Below are positions 43,822-52,057 of a stretch of 64,000 bases of DNA, one piece after another. Below the pieces are notes generated by a model, which was given only the letters and a program-made list of their open reading frames with translations, ran no database searches and was not told where the DNA came from. Numbering within the stretch: the stretch's first letter is position 1; every line of letters begins with the position of its first letter. The DNA comes from Luteimonas aestuarii. Its GTDB lineage: Bacteria; Pseudomonadota; Gammaproteobacteria; Xanthomonadales; Xanthomonadaceae. The stretch covers positions 248,001 to 312,000 of the forward strand of contig NZ_SMTF01000002.1 in the NCBI RefSeq assembly GCF_004357985.1, in the 5' to 3' direction. Made by a program: the position numbers and the translations under genes.

Positions 43822-46092
43822 TCAATGCACCAACTGCCGCGCCAACGCCACCTCCACCGAGTCGCCATCCTGGTTCAGGACATCGAGCCCTGATTCGGGC
43901 ACGTCGCCGGAGGTGGATTGCGACACCATGATCTTCTTGGCCATCAGCCCCAGGCAGGTCATCTGCGAGGAGTTGGCGTAGCCGAGGTAGAACACGCGCA
44001 CCGGCTGCTTCTGGCCGATGCGCCATGAGCGCCGCGCGGCCTGCTGCAACGAATACACGTTGTAGCCGGACTGAAGGAACACGATGGTCGGGAACTCCAA
44101 CAGATCCAGGCCGGTTTTCACCAGTTCGGGATTGGTGATGAGCACGTCGATGCCACGGTCCAACTGCTCGGCGATCCAGTCCTCGCGGCGGGAGGCATCC
44201 ACGCTCGCGCGCAGCACCGCCACCTTGAAGCCTTCTTGCTCCAGCAGCACCTTCAAACGCGACGTGGTGTCGCGCGTGCCGGTGTAGACCGAATAGACCA
44301 GGGTCTTGCGTCCTTCCGCCTTCTCCTGCTTGCAGATCTCGATCAGCTCGCGTTCCTTGGGCATCACCTCCAGCTCGTTGAACTGAGCCGGAACGAACGC
44401 CAAGGTGTTGCGCGTGCGCGGATGCACCACGGTTTCCGACCGGAAGCAGCAGTCCGGCCAGGCCAGCAGCACGTTGAGGACCACACCGAGCAGCGTCGTG
44501 TCGCGCTTCGCCAGGGCCTGCTTCAGCTCCTGGGTCAGCCGACCCGCCAGATCGCGGTAGGCCGCGGCCTGCGCCGTGTCCATCGCGACTTCGCGGAACT
44601 CCTCGTCGTAGGACGGAAGCACGTTGCCACCGATGTCCTTCAACTTGAGAAAGACCGTGAACGGCAGCACGCAACGCAGCACGCCCTTCGGGCCGAAGCC
44701 CGGCGCCTTGACCGTGCGCACAGATACCTTGGTGCCCTTGGCCGTCTTGTGCGCCGTGCCCGTGCTCTCGGAATAGATGTCCTTCAAGACACCGTGATCA
44801 CGCATGAACGCCATCGCGGCCGACGTCATGGAACCTTGCTTGGTCGGCCGGTAGCCGTCTTCGATCATCCGCCCAGGCAGGGCGCGGAACAGCAGGTGGA
44901 ACAGGTCGTCGCCGTAGCCACCCATCAGTGTGCCGGTGAGCAGCAGCGTCTTGCGCGCCTTGGCCGCCAACACCCCCATGGCCTGGCCCTGTGCGGAGCC
45001 GCCGTTCTTGTACTCGTGCGCCTCGTCGGCGATGAGCAGGTCGAACGTGCCTTGGGGAAGCTGCCTCTTGATGAACTCGGACGGCTGGTAGCCGCCCTCG
45101 CCGAAGCCGAACTCCATGTTGGCCATCGCGCGTTCCATGCGATGGGCTTGCCGGTCCGAGAAGACCAGCTCGCCGTTGCCATCCATCAGGTTGATGAACT
45201 CGTGGATGTTGTCCCCGAGCATCGACGCGAGGAAGGCGTCACCGAACTTCTGCATCAGCTTCTGCGCGGTGACTTCGCCTATGGTAGGAATGCGCTTCAG
45301 TGCCTTGAGCACGGTCGAGGACTGGTCGCTGGCGGACAGGCCTCTGGGACGGATCAACGACCACAGCGGTGCACGGCAGTGGCTGCACTTGCGGCGGAAC
45401 TCCTCGGCTTCCAGCTCGACCGGGTTGATCGGCTCGCCGTCGAGGTCGGTGATGACATGCCCGCAATCCGGGCAGGCCCCCACGTCGCCGTGAGGCGTGC
45501 GCCGTCGAACGAAGACAGGTTTCCAGTGGAACCCCATCCGCATCCGCACGCGGCCCAGGACGAAGAACTCCTGACCCTGCGCCGGTACACCCAACTGCTC
45601 GCGCAGCTTCAGCAGCTTGACCAGCGTGTCCGGGCCGTTGAGCACCCAGACCTTGGCGCCGGCCACCGTCTCCTGGATTTCCCGCCGCCACTTGTAGACC
45701 AGGTGGGGTGGCGAGAGCACCAGGGTACGGCGGTAGCCTTCGGCGTTGAGCACGGCGGCGGTGGCAATACCCACCGTCGTCTTGCCGCAGCCCATCTCGC
45801 CATTGACGATCGCGGCACGTTCGCCGCGGTCGACCAACAGCTCGGTGACGGCGTGGACCACATCGGCTTGCGCCGGGAACAGCTTGCGCTTCAGTGCGGC
45901 GAGGATCAGTTGCCGATGCACCCGCACTTGGCCGGTGTAGACCGGAGGATTGGCGCGGTTGAGCGAGTCGAGCAACTCGTCGCCGAACTCGGACACGAAG
46001 TCCTGCAGGCTGAGCGTGAGGGGTGAAGCGGCCGCTTCGAGCAGGTCGCGCTGCACAGCGGTTTCGGGAACGGTTTCGAGATCGAGGGACAT
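43822..46092 (-). CDS. ICE DEAD/DEAH-type helicase with zinc fingers
   Basis: SF2/SNF2-like helicase of 756 residues. Walker A GEMGCGKTT at 98-106; DEAH motif LLIADEAHEYKN near 355; LLTGTLMGG motif III; late motif QAARRSWRIGQKQPVRVFYL as in SNF2 proteins. Two CxxC pairs (CPDCGHVITD and CSHCRAPLW) between 205 and 245 form a zinc ribbon inserted in domain 1, unusual for general helicases. Standard accessory gene of this ICE family; likely acts on ICE DNA during replication or entry. The hairpin leader characteristic of the following genes precedes it (46113-46150). Confidence 0.85.
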   Translation of the reverse strand: MSLDLETVPETAVQRDLLEAAASPLTLSLQDFVSEFGDELLDSLNRANPPVYTGQVRVHRQLILAALKRKLFPAQADVVHAVTELLVDRGERAAIVNGEMGCGKTTVGIATAAVLNAEGYRRTLVLSPPHLVYKWRREIQETVAGAKVWVLNGPDTLVKLLKLREQLGVPAQGQEFFVLGRVRMRMGFHWKPVFVRRRTPHGDVGACPDCGHVITDLDGEPINPVELEAEEFRRKCSHCRAPLWSLIRPRGLSASDQSSTVLKALKRIPTIGEVTAQKLMQKFGDAFLASMLGDNIHEFINLMDGNGELVFSDRQAHRMERAMANMEFGFGEGGYQPSEFIKRQLPQGTFDLLIADEAHEYKNGGSAQGQAMGVLAAKARKTLLLTGTLMGGYGDDLFHLLFRALPGRMIEDGYRPTKQGSMTSAAMAFMRDHGVLKDIYSESTGTAHKTAKGTKVSVRTVKAPGFGPKGVLRCVLPFTVFLKLKDIGGNVLPSYDEEFREVAMDTAQAAAYRDLAGRLTQELKQALAKRDTTLLGVVLNVLLAWPDCCFRSETVVHPRTRNTLAFVPAQFNELEVMPKERELIEICKQEKAEGRKTLVYSVYTGTRDTTSRLKVLLEQEGFKVAVLRASVDASRREDWIAEQLDRGIDVLITNPELVKTGLDLLEFPTIVFLQSGYNVYSLQQAARRSWRIGQKQPVRVFYLGYANSSQMTCLGLMAKKIMVSQSTSGDVPESGLDVLNQDGDSVEVALARQLVH

Positions 46093-46112
46093 GGTGATGC
46101 TCCAAAGAAGAT

Positions 46113-46150
46113 GGGGCATGGACTTCCCCCATGGGGCGGTGACATGCCCC
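46113..46150 (-). promoter_or_regulatory. Leader hairpin of the helicase gene
   Basis: GGGGCATG (46113-46120) pairs with CATGCCCC (46143-46150), enclosing a second palindrome CCCCATGGGG (46127-46136). On the minus strand it is followed by ATCTTCTTTGGAG and the start codon. One of a series of such leaders before neighbouring ICE genes. Confidence 0.65.
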
Positions 46151-46203
46151 TGGGTGGGAAGAAAGACGCGGCAAAGAAACGTGTAGGTGCCGCTGGATGC
46201 GGA

Positions 46204-46509
46204 TCAGTATTCGCTGGGCAACAGCAGTGTGGTAACGCTGCGATCCCATTCGGTGATGATCCAGAGCTTCAGGTCGCGCGTGACCTGGTAGGACGAGAAC
46301 AGACGATCCTCGCCGGACTTCAGCGCGGCGTCGTTCTGCCGCCGATCGCTGTCGTCCAGGTCGCCCCAGTCGCCATGAAGATGGCGGCGCAGGTACGGCG
46401 TGGGGTTGAGCCGGCCCTGTCGGACCAGCTCGTCGACGCTGGCGGTCATGACCACCTGCCCGGGCGAAAAGCGTGCGTGCGACGCGAGGTTGAGGACTGC
46501 GAGTGCCAT
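46204..46509 (-). CDS. Small ICE protein, unknown function
   Basis: Protein of 101 residues: MALAVLNLASHARFSPGQVV start, then DELVRQGRLNPTPYLRRHLHGDWGD and WIITEWDRSVTTLLLPSEY end. No domain recognised, but the HLHGDWGD/ITEWDRSVTT pattern is one I remember from small proteins of this ICE family. An AGGAG-type site (AAGGAGATACC) precedes the ATG. It lies between helicase and methylase genes with its own hairpin leader. Confidence 0.7.
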   Translation of the reverse strand: MALAVLNLASHARFSPGQVVMTASVDELVRQGRLNPTPYLRRHLHGDWGDLDDSDRRQNDAALKSGEDRLFSSYQVTRDLKLWIITEWDRSVTTLLLPSEY

Positions 46510-46519
46510 GGTGGTATCT

Positions 46520-46568
46520 CCTTCTGCAAGAAGGGGCCACGGCACCTCATCGGGGCAGCGTGACCCCG
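46520..46568 (-). promoter_or_regulatory. Leader hairpins of the 101-residue ICE gene
   Basis: CGGGG (46551-46555) pairs with CCCCG (46564-46568); nearer the start codon CCTTCT and AGAAGG (46520-46534) form a second stem containing the ribosome-binding site. Same arrangement as in neighbouring leaders, though the main stem is short here. Confidence 0.45.
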
Positions 46569-46610
46569 GTGGGTGGATGAAAGCGACGGCGAACCGTCAG
46601 GGAACAGCGA

Positions 46611-47720
46611 TCAGCGGATGGTCAGCACTTCGCCCCACGTGGGCGAGCCCAGCGTCAAATCCCATGCACGAATGACCGGCACGAACTTGTCGGTGAGGAT
46701 TCGCGTCTCGGCCACGGAGCCGTCGTCGCGCTCGGTGTACTCCGTCTGGAGGGTCTTCTCCTTGTGGGTATCACCTTTGACGACGAGCACGCGCCCGCTC
46801 TTGGACGTCACCACGCCGGAGATCGCGCCTGCGGCCAAGGCCAGGGCGAGATGCCAGTGCGACAAGGCCCGCGCGGGCGGACGCAGCGATTGCTGCGCGG
46901 CGCCCAGGTGCGTATCGAGCGCCGGCCAGAGTCCTTGCAGCCGGCCGACTTCATCGGCGAACTGCTCGGGCTCCATCGTCACGCGATAGAAGTGCTCCGG
47001 CTCGGCCGGGCTGGCAGGGACGGTGTACGGCAGGAACGGCCATTCGAGCGGCAGCTCCTCGGCTTCGGCGTCACCCTGTCCGATCTGCAGCAGCAGACCG
47101 CGCACGGCCTTGGCCGATTCCGATGCCTGGTCGCGCTGACGAATCCTGCGACCGAAGATCACCACCTGCTTGAACTGCGTTTCCACCGCACGGTAGATGC
47201 GCAGGTCGGCGAAGTGGCGCGTCAGCCATCCGACCAGCTCGGCATCGAGCACGTAGGACGGCACGATGAAGATCAGCACGCCGCCGTACTGCAGCAGCGG
47301 CAGCGCGCGCTGATAGAAGAGCTTCTCCAGCCGCGCACGGCCCTGGCCCTGATAGCCGATGTTGCCGTTCACGTCCTTGCTCAGGTCGCCATACGGCGGG
47401 TTCAGCCACAGCAGCCCGAAGGACTGGCGCGAGATCAGCGTGTCCATCAGGTCACCTTGGATGCAGCGATCGACCAGTTGCCGTGCGTGGCGGGCGCGCT
47501 CGGCGTCGTACTCGACGGCGAAGGCCTGGACCTGCTCGCGCCCGAGGGCGTGAGCGGCTTCGGCGATCGCCACGCCTTCGCCGGCGCAGGGATCGAGGAT
47601 GGACATGGCGCCGGGAGACGGCGCCAGTGCGGACAAGGCCCGCTCCAGCGTCGGTTCGTCGGTGGGGAAGTAGCCGTTACGGATGAAATTGCGCGCCAGG
47701 CGCGGAAACATGAGTGTCAT
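46611..47720 (-). CDS. DUF6094-type SAM-dependent DNA methyltransferase
   Basis: Methyltransferase-fold protein of 369 residues. SAM motif I ILDPCAGEGVAIAEAA near residue 40 and catalytic NPPYGD near residue 108 (LLWLNPPYGDLSKDVNG) mark an adenine-N6 class enzyme, as in the DUF6094 family encoded by such elements. The C-terminal 150 residues are family specific. Possibly protects the ICE from restriction or marks entry DNA. The ATG follows AGGAG; a G/C-rich hairpin lies directly upstream. Confidence 0.82.
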   Translation of the reverse strand: MTLMFPRLARNFIRNGYFPTDEPTLERALSALAPSPGAMSILDPCAGEGVAIAEAAHALGREQVQAFAVEYDAERARHARQLVDRCIQGDLMDTLISRQSFGLLWLNPPYGDLSKDVNGNIGYQGQGRARLEKLFYQRALPLLQYGGVLIFIVPSYVLDAELVGWLTRHFADLRIYRAVETQFKQVVIFGRRIRQRDQASESAKAVRGLLLQIGQGDAEAEELPLEWPFLPYTVPASPAEPEHFYRVTMEPEQFADEVGRLQGLWPALDTHLGAAQQSLRPPARALSHWHLALALAAGAISGVVTSKSGRVLVVKGDTHKEKTLQTEYTERDDGSVAETRILTDKFVPVIRAWDLTLGSPTWGEVLTIR

Positions 47721-47751
47721 GGATTTCTCCTGGTGATGGATGAGGGAAGGC

Positions 47752-47774
47752 GGGCACGCGCGGCGCGCATGCCC
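47752..47774 (-). promoter_or_regulatory. Leader hairpin of the methyltransferase gene
   Basis: GGGCACGCGC (47752-47761) faces GCGCATGCCC (47765-47774), a ten-base stem with one mismatch, 31 bp before the ATG. Then CCTTCCC and AGGAG follow on the coding strand. Confidence 0.6.
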
Positions 47775-47785
47775 GTGGGGATGGC

Positions 47786-48436
47786 TCACGCCACACGCCG
47801 AAGCGGTGCGTTCGCGGCCAGTTCGTACTGCGTGGCGCCGAGGGTGCCGTTGCGGATCAGCTCGCCCAACGCCTTCGTCAGCGCCGGGACATCGAGGGCC
47901 AGCCGATGGCCTTCCAGCGGCCCGAGGGCCAAGGGAAGACCGGTCAGCATCCGCCGTGTCTGCAACAGCTCCAGCACGGTGTCGCGCCAGTGGTCGAGCA
48001 GTGGCAGCGGGCAGGTGTCCTGCACCAGGGTCCACAGCCGGTCGAGCCGGTGAGCGGAATCCCTGGGCAGCAGCGCCAGCGCGCTGGCGTTGGCCTTGTC
48101 TGGCTTCACGCAGCGACGATCGAACAGCCACACATTCGTCAGCGAACCGAACAGCGTTCGCCGATAGGCGCGGGTGATGCGCTTTTCCAGGTTCTCGGCG
48201 TTGCCGACGAAGACCGGGATGGATGTGCCCTGCTCGGTGATGACGTGGAACTGGTCCAACCCCTGTTCATCCCGGCTGAGGGTCAGGCGGGCGAGGAACT
48301 CCTGAACGGCGGTGTCGCGCGCCCAGATCGAGAGAAAGACGAGATTGCCCTGCTCGTCACCGACGCAACCGTCGGCCATGAGGTCGGGGCATTCGTCGAT
48401 GCGGTACAGCGGTTTCGCGGAAGAAGGTGCAGGCAT
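47786..48436 (-). CDS. ICE hypothetical protein
   Basis: Protein of 216 residues with PLYRIDECPDLMADGCVGDEQ near the start and a helical C-terminal half (LLDHWRDTVLELLQTRRML). No domain known to me. It is part of the set of hairpin-led genes with separate ribosome-binding sites (AAGAGGACATCACC-type start region). The last residues (ELAANAPLRRVA) end 66 bp before the methyltransferase gene start. Confidence 0.68.
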   Translation of the reverse strand: MPAPSSAKPLYRIDECPDLMADGCVGDEQGNLVFLSIWARDTAVQEFLARLTLSRDEQGLDQFHVITEQGTSIPVFVGNAENLEKRITRAYRRTLFGSLTNVWLFDRRCVKPDKANASALALLPRDSAHRLDRLWTLVQDTCPLPLLDHWRDTVLELLQTRRMLTGLPLALGPLEGHRLALDVPALTKALGELIRNGTLGATQYELAANAPLRRVA

Positions 48437-48476
48437 GGTGATGTCCTCTTGGAAAAGAAGGAGCAACCACAGCCCG

Positions 48477-48495
48477 CGGGGCCGTGCTCGCCCCG
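48477..48495 (-). promoter_or_regulatory. Leader hairpin of the 216-residue ICE gene
   Basis: CGGGGC (48477-48482) with GCCCCG (48490-48495), inside a wider CAACC/GGTTG pair. The coding strand continues GCTCCTTCTTTTCC before the start region, the recurring U-rich tract. Confidence 0.55.
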
Positions 48496-48520
48496 GTTGG
48501 GTGAAGGAAGATGCGTGCCG

Positions 48521-48886
48521 CTAGACAGCGCGCCCCGCGTGGAAGCGGTGAACCCGCTCGCGCCACTCGGAGCTTTGCACCGGCGCCATGTCGAGATAGC
48601 GCAGCGGGCACGAGTAGTAGTACGGATGCACGGACTCATCGAGGGACTTGTAGCCCCAATCGCCGCCCGAACTTTCCAGCAGATGGCAGCCGATGTAGCA
48701 GACGGACTCACCGGCCGCGAGGCCCATGACGCCCGCCTGCCTGGCGGTGACGCGAACCACGGTCCACAGAACGTCGCCGTCCAGCGTGTGGTCGATGACT
48801 TCGCAGCAAGCGCGTTCGGACGCCTGCGGAGCGATCAGCTCGCGGATCAACTGATCGCGCGTCTGACGAACGAAGGTCCAGCCCAT
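48521..48886 (-). CDS. Small ICE protein, unknown
   Basis: Protein of 121 residues beginning MGWTFVRQTRDQLIRELI. Conserved-looking core CYIGCHLLESSGGDWGYKSL then HPYYYSCPLRYLDMAP. I recall proteins with this ending as uncharacterised genes in ICEs and plasmids (DUF6927-like). AAGGAGACC precedes the ATG. Cysteines suggest a metal or disulfide but no motif can be named. Confidence 0.7.
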   Translation of the reverse strand: MGWTFVRQTRDQLIRELIAPQASERACCEVIDHTLDGDVLWTVVRVTARQAGVMGLAAGESVCYIGCHLLESSGGDWGYKSLDESVHPYYYSCPLRYLDMAPVQSSEWRERVHRFHAGRAV

Positions 48887-48916
48887 GAAGGTCTCCTTGA
48901 AGAAATGGCCGGAGCC

Positions 48917-48932
48917 CTCCCCGTCGGGGGAG
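48917..48932 (-). promoter_or_regulatory. Leader hairpin of the 121-residue ICE gene
   Basis: CTCCCC (48917-48922) and GGGGAG (48927-48932) with a short loop, 31 bp before the ATG; flanked by GCCGGGG/CCGGC in the same leader. Confidence 0.5.
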
Positions 48933-48975
48933 AACCCCGGCGGGTGGCGGAATGCCGCGCAAGGCGGCGGATGGA

Positions 48976-49587
48976 TCAGGCAGCTTTGAGGTGCCAGTCC
49001 TGGGACAACGGAGCGAACTCGTAGCCCAGCTTGTCGAGACGGTCGCGCTGCTGACGCAGCACACGACGATCCACGGTCGCATCGAGCTTCACGGTCTCGC
49101 CCAGGGGCCACAAGGCACCGAACAGCGCCGCGTCGTCTGCCTCGGCCGAGGCCGCAGCGGACACGGTAGCCGGTTCGCTGCCGAACGGCGTGGTATCGAC
49201 CAGGGGATCGCGCGGACTGCGCGGCTTCGCCTTCGGCTTGGCCGGGGGCGTTGCCGGCACGGGCGCCTGCGCTTCCTCGTCGATCGGATCGACTTCCTGC
49301 GGACTCAGCCGGCGGGCTTCGTCGCGGCTCAGGGCGTCGATGTTGGACAGCGTCATCCCGCCCAGATGGGCGCGGATCTCGATGACCATGCGGCCGTTGG
49401 CGTTGTACGTGGAGGGGCGAATCTCAACGATGACGAAATCACCGTCGTACTTGCCCTCGCGGTACTGATCGAGTTCGGCGTTCTTCACGACGAACTCGCC
49501 GATCGAGGTCGCCAGGCGGCCGACGTTGAAGTCGCCGTTCCTGCCGTGGATGGTCTTGATGGCCAGTTGGCCGGGGATGGTGATCAT
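48976..49587 (-). CDS. DUF3275 family ICE protein
   Basis: Protein of 203 residues with MITIPGQLAIKTIHGRNGDF at the start, the mark of DUF3275. The N-terminal domain (1-95) is beta-rich (FVIVEIRPSTYNANGRMVIE); a Pro/Ala-rich linker precedes a C-terminal helical block ending DRLDKLGYEFAPLSQDWHLKAA. Always found next to STY4534-type genes in this ICE class; possibly in ICE replication or DNA processing. GGAGACC before the ATG. Confidence 0.85.
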   Translation of the reverse strand: MITIPGQLAIKTIHGRNGDFNVGRLATSIGEFVVKNAELDQYREGKYDGDFVIVEIRPSTYNANGRMVIEIRAHLGGMTLSNIDALSRDEARRLSPQEVDPIDEEAQAPVPATPPAKPKAKPRSPRDPLVDTTPFGSEPATVSAAASAEADDAALFGALWPLGETVKLDATVDRRVLRQQRDRLDKLGYEFAPLSQDWHLKAA

Positions 49588-49614
49588 GAAGGTCTCCTGC
49601 TGACGAAGAGAAGA

Positions 49615-49638
49615 CAAGGCCCCGGGGATGGGGCCTTG
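49615..49638 (-). promoter_or_regulatory. Leader hairpin of the DUF3275 gene
   Basis: Perfect CAAGGCCCC (49615-49623) with GGGGCCTTG (49630-49638), loop of six. It starts 4 bp after the stop codon of the STY4534 gene; the coding strand then runs TCTTCTCTTCG to the ribosome-binding site. Terminator- or attenuator-like. Confidence 0.7.
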
Positions 49639-49642
49639 CGGA

Positions 49643-50194
49643 TCAGAACGACTCGGCAACGGCCAATGCGGGGGCATCGGCTGCGTCGTCGGCAGCATCG
49701 GCGACGGGCTCGGAAGGCTCCGGTGCCGAGGCTTGCTGCGCGGCGGGCGCGTCGGACGTCACAGGGACTTCCGGCTCGCGCTCGTCGGTCTCGGTCGGCT
49801 TGGGTTCGGCCTTGTAGACGAGCTTGCCGTCGACCTTGATCCAACTGACGAACAGCAGGCGGGCCTTGAGGCTGACCCCCTGCTCGCCGGCACGCTTGCC
49901 CTTGGAGTAGGTGAAGGTGTCGGTCCACAGGTCGCCCAGGCGGAAGCCGATCATCACCTTCTTCTCGGCGTCGACCGCCTGAATGCAGCGGCGCACCAGG
50001 TGCTGCGCTTCCGATCCCGATACGCGCGTGTCGAAACGCACATACGAGACGTCATCGCTGGGACCGTTCAGGGCTGCGATGTCGCAGGCCAGGAACGCAT
50101 CGCCTTTCTTGGGCTTCACTTCGCGGATGCGATTGAGGTACCCGAGGCCGGTGATGTGCAGATCGAAGTAGGATTTTTCGTTGGAAGTGGTCAT
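49643..50194 (-). CDS. STY4534 family ICE replication protein (DUF3577)
   Basis: Protein of 183 residues. N-terminal segment YFDLHITGLGYLNRIREVKP with KKGDAFLACDIAALNG is typical of the STY4534/DUF3577 family, an OB-fold-like protein tied to ICE replication. The C-terminal 45 residues are Ala/Pro/Glu-rich. AGGAGATTCACC precedes the ATG. A hairpin leader and a copy of the radC-type RNA lie upstream. Confidence 0.87.
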   Translation of the reverse strand: MTTSNEKSYFDLHITGLGYLNRIREVKPKKGDAFLACDIAALNGPSDDVSYVRFDTRVSGSEAQHLVRRCIQAVDAEKKVMIGFRLGDLWTDTFTYSKGKRAGEQGVSLKARLLFVSWIKVDGKLVYKAEPKPTETDEREPEVPVTSDAPAAQQASAPEPSEPVADAADDAADAPALAVAESF

Positions 50195-50233
50195 GGTGAA
50201 TCTCCTGGGAACAATGAGGCGGAGACACACCCG

Positions 50234-50270
50234 ACCCAAGGCGGGGAAGGTGTGGAACCCCCGCGTGGGT
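50234..50270 (-). promoter_or_regulatory. Leader hairpin of the STY4534 gene
   Basis: ACCCA/TGGGT (50234-50238 with 50266-50270) enclosing GCGGGG/CCCCGC (50241-50246 with 50259-50264). Lies 40 bp before the start codon. Confidence 0.6.
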
Positions 50271-50309
50271 TGATGGAACAGCTTGGTGGCATCGCCATCG
50301 AGAACCGAT

Positions 50310-50430
50310 GGCCGTTCGCGCATGGATGCCGGTGCGAACTGGGGTGATCAACGCGGTCGGAACCGCGTCGCAGCCTTGAAGATCGTGGCTGCCTGGGCAT
50401 GTCGCTGACGGACGTCAGCGGAACATGGCC
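50310..50430 (-). ncRNA. radC-type RNA motif, copy 2 (upstream of the STY4534 gene)
   Basis: Stems on the minus strand: GCTGACG/CGTCAGC (50404-50410, 50413-50419), GCAGCC/GGCTGC (50370-50375, 50387-50392), CGCGG/CCGCG. Conserved CTTGAAGATCG and GGGCATG pieces (given strand). Compared with copy 1 the main stem has changed on both arms (GTAGCC/GGCTAC to GCAGCC/GGCTGC). With the leader hairpin it fills most of the 344-bp gap between the STY4534 and DUF3085 genes. Confidence 0.68.
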
Positions 50431-50538
50431 GGAAGCGTGGCGCCGGGATGGCGCGCAGGCGAGCGGCAATCGGCACTCGCGGCTGTCCACATTGCCGGGA
50501 AGAAAGAGGCTCCCGGAGCGGGGGCCAGGGATGGGCGG

Positions 50539-50904
50539 TCAGTTACCGCTGGGCGTGGGAGGAACCGCCTGCAGCGACAGGTGTGTCGTGGTAGCGGACA
50601 CGTCGAGGTCGTCCTCGCTGCGCAGGATGCGCGCAAACACGCCCTCCTGCGGATCGAAGAACTCGCCAAAGTCATCGCCGCCGAATTCGGCACGCGCCAG
50701 TTCCCACCAGTCGTCGAAGCCATCGACATCCGGGTTGCAGCCGGCGGCATAGGCGATGGTCTTCTGGCGACCATCGGGTCGGCGCTCGCCGCGCTCGGCC
50801 AGGAAGTACACGCCCTGATCCTTGACCAGGATGACGCGGCATTGATTCGCCACCGCTTCGGCGAGCACGGGCCGCAGCTCCGTGCCTTTGAATCGAACAG
50901 TCAT
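50539..50904 (-). CDS. DUF3085 family protein
   Basis: Protein of 121 residues with MTVRFKGTELRPVLAEAV at the start and the DUF3085 core VYFLAERGERRPDGRQ then AYAAGCNPDVDGFDDWW and FGGDDFGEFFD. Function unknown, frequent in ICEs and conjugative plasmids. A perfect 11-bp hairpin precedes its ribosome-binding region. Confidence 0.85.
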   Translation of the reverse strand: MTVRFKGTELRPVLAEAVANQCRVILVKDQGVYFLAERGERRPDGRQKTIAYAAGCNPDVDGFDDWWELARAEFGGDDFGEFFDPQEGVFARILRSEDDLDVSATTTHLSLQAVPPTPSGN

Positions 50905-50933
50905 GGGTGTGATCTCCAGGGGGCAGGAAAAGA

Positions 50934-50960
50934 AGCTTCCCGCCGCGAGGGCGGGAAGCT
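50934..50960 (-). promoter_or_regulatory. Leader hairpin of the DUF3085 gene
   Basis: Perfect 11-bp stem AGCTTCCCGCC (50934-50944) / GGCGGGAAGCT (50950-50960), loop of five, followed on the coding strand by TCTTTTCC: looks exactly like an intrinsic terminator but lies 30 bp before the start codon. Confidence 0.75.
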
Positions 50961-50969
50961 GCTGAGAGG

Positions 50970-51767
50970 TCAGTGCCGGACAGCCTTGCGACCCGACAGG
51001 CACTGCACGCGGATGCGGCGCCAGCTCCCGTCATCGATCAACCGTTCCAGCGTTTCCCCGAGGGTGTCGAAGAACACTTCATCAACCCGTTCGACCAGCT
51101 CGCCGGCGCGGTGCAGCTCCACCGCGTAGAGGTCGAGGCCACGCTCATACAGCACGGTGACGCGACCCTGGAACTTCATCGTGGCGACGGTGAAGCCGAT
51201 GGCCGGTGGCGTGCGGATGATGTCGGCAGGCAGCGGATCGACCCAGGTGATGTCCCGCGCACCGGCATCCACCAACAGGTGGGTGATGCGCCGGAAACCA
51301 TCGGGAGCGGGCAACTGTTCAAGTTGGTCGACCAACTCCTGCAGCTCCGGGCAGCGCGGCTCGGGAATCGGCAGCTTCGCCGGTGCAGACCCGAGCACGA
51401 ACCGCTTCACCGTGTAGGGCTGGCCGTCGGCGGTGAACTCGGTCTGCTCCTCGGGCGTGTCCGCCCGCTGACCGTCGAAGCGGCGTCTGACATAGGGTTC
51501 GACCTGCACCTTGGCGCCCTCGTCGGGCACTTCGGTCACGAGGGTGCGATCAAGCACCGCGAACTTGGCCCGTGCCGTCTTGACTATGATGGCCTCGTCG
51601 GTGGTGGCGATGACCTTGCCCTCGAAAGGCTTCGGGTCGATGTGAAAGCCCAGCGTCGAAACCTTGGGCTGGCCGTCGAAGATGTTGAACTTGAACGAAC
51701 GGACGTTGGAAGGCACATGACCGACGACGAGCGTCGGCATCTGTGCGCGGATGGCTTGGGTATCCAT
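50970..51767 (-). CDS. ICE hypothetical protein (265 residues)
   Basis: Starts MDTQAIRAQMPTLVVGHVPS then SFKFNIFDGQPKVSTLGFHI. The middle EPYVRRRFDGQRADTPEEQ and the C-terminal DEVFFDTLGETLERLIDDGS give no recognised domain. The ATG at 51767 is the first with TCTCCCC-type spacing; a longer frame reads into non-coding leader. Soluble. Belongs to the hairpin-led set, with an RNA repeat upstream. Confidence 0.7.
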   Translation of the reverse strand: MDTQAIRAQMPTLVVGHVPSNVRSFKFNIFDGQPKVSTLGFHIDPKPFEGKVIATTDEAIIVKTARAKFAVLDRTLVTEVPDEGAKVQVEPYVRRRFDGQRADTPEEQTEFTADGQPYTVKRFVLGSAPAKLPIPEPRCPELQELVDQLEQLPAPDGFRRITHLLVDAGARDITWVDPLPADIIRTPPAIGFTVATMKFQGRVTVLYERGLDLYAVELHRAGELVERVDEVFFDTLGETLERLIDDGSWRRIRVQCLSGRKAVRH

Positions 51768-51801
51768 GGGGAGACTTCTTGTGGCAACCAAGGGACTCCC
51801 G

Positions 51802-51829
51802 CCCTCAAGGGAGGTCGATCCCTTGAGGG
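51802..51829 (-). promoter_or_regulatory. Leader hairpin of the 265-residue ICE gene
   Basis: Perfect 10-bp stem CCCTCAAGGG (51802-51811) / CCCTTGAGGG (51820-51829), loop of eight. Confidence 0.7.
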
Positions 51830-51849
51830 TGAGGTGGATGGACGCGGGT

Positions 51850-51955
51850 GCGCCCGGAGAACGAAGCAACCAGCACGGCGAACCGCGCCGCAGTCTCGAA
51901 GGTCTCGACTGCCTGGGCATGCTGCCGGCAACGCCAGCGAACATGCGGCCAGCGT
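51850..51955 (-). ncRNA. radC-type RNA motif, copy 3
   Basis: GCAGTC/GACTGC (51890-51895, 51907-51912) replaces the stem of copies 1 and 2 with paired changes on both sides; a GCTG/CAGC stem follows (about 51921-51939). CTGGGCATG is kept. The CGCGG stem is weaker here. It lies 85 bp upstream of the 265-residue ICE gene. Confidence 0.6.
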
Positions 51956-52057
51956 GCGGCACATGGCTGCGGCCGTCCGTTGGGAATCGGCAATGCGCCG
52001 GCACCGCGTTCCGCGAAAAAGAAGAGCCCCGACGTGGGGGCTCGAATGGGTTGCGGG

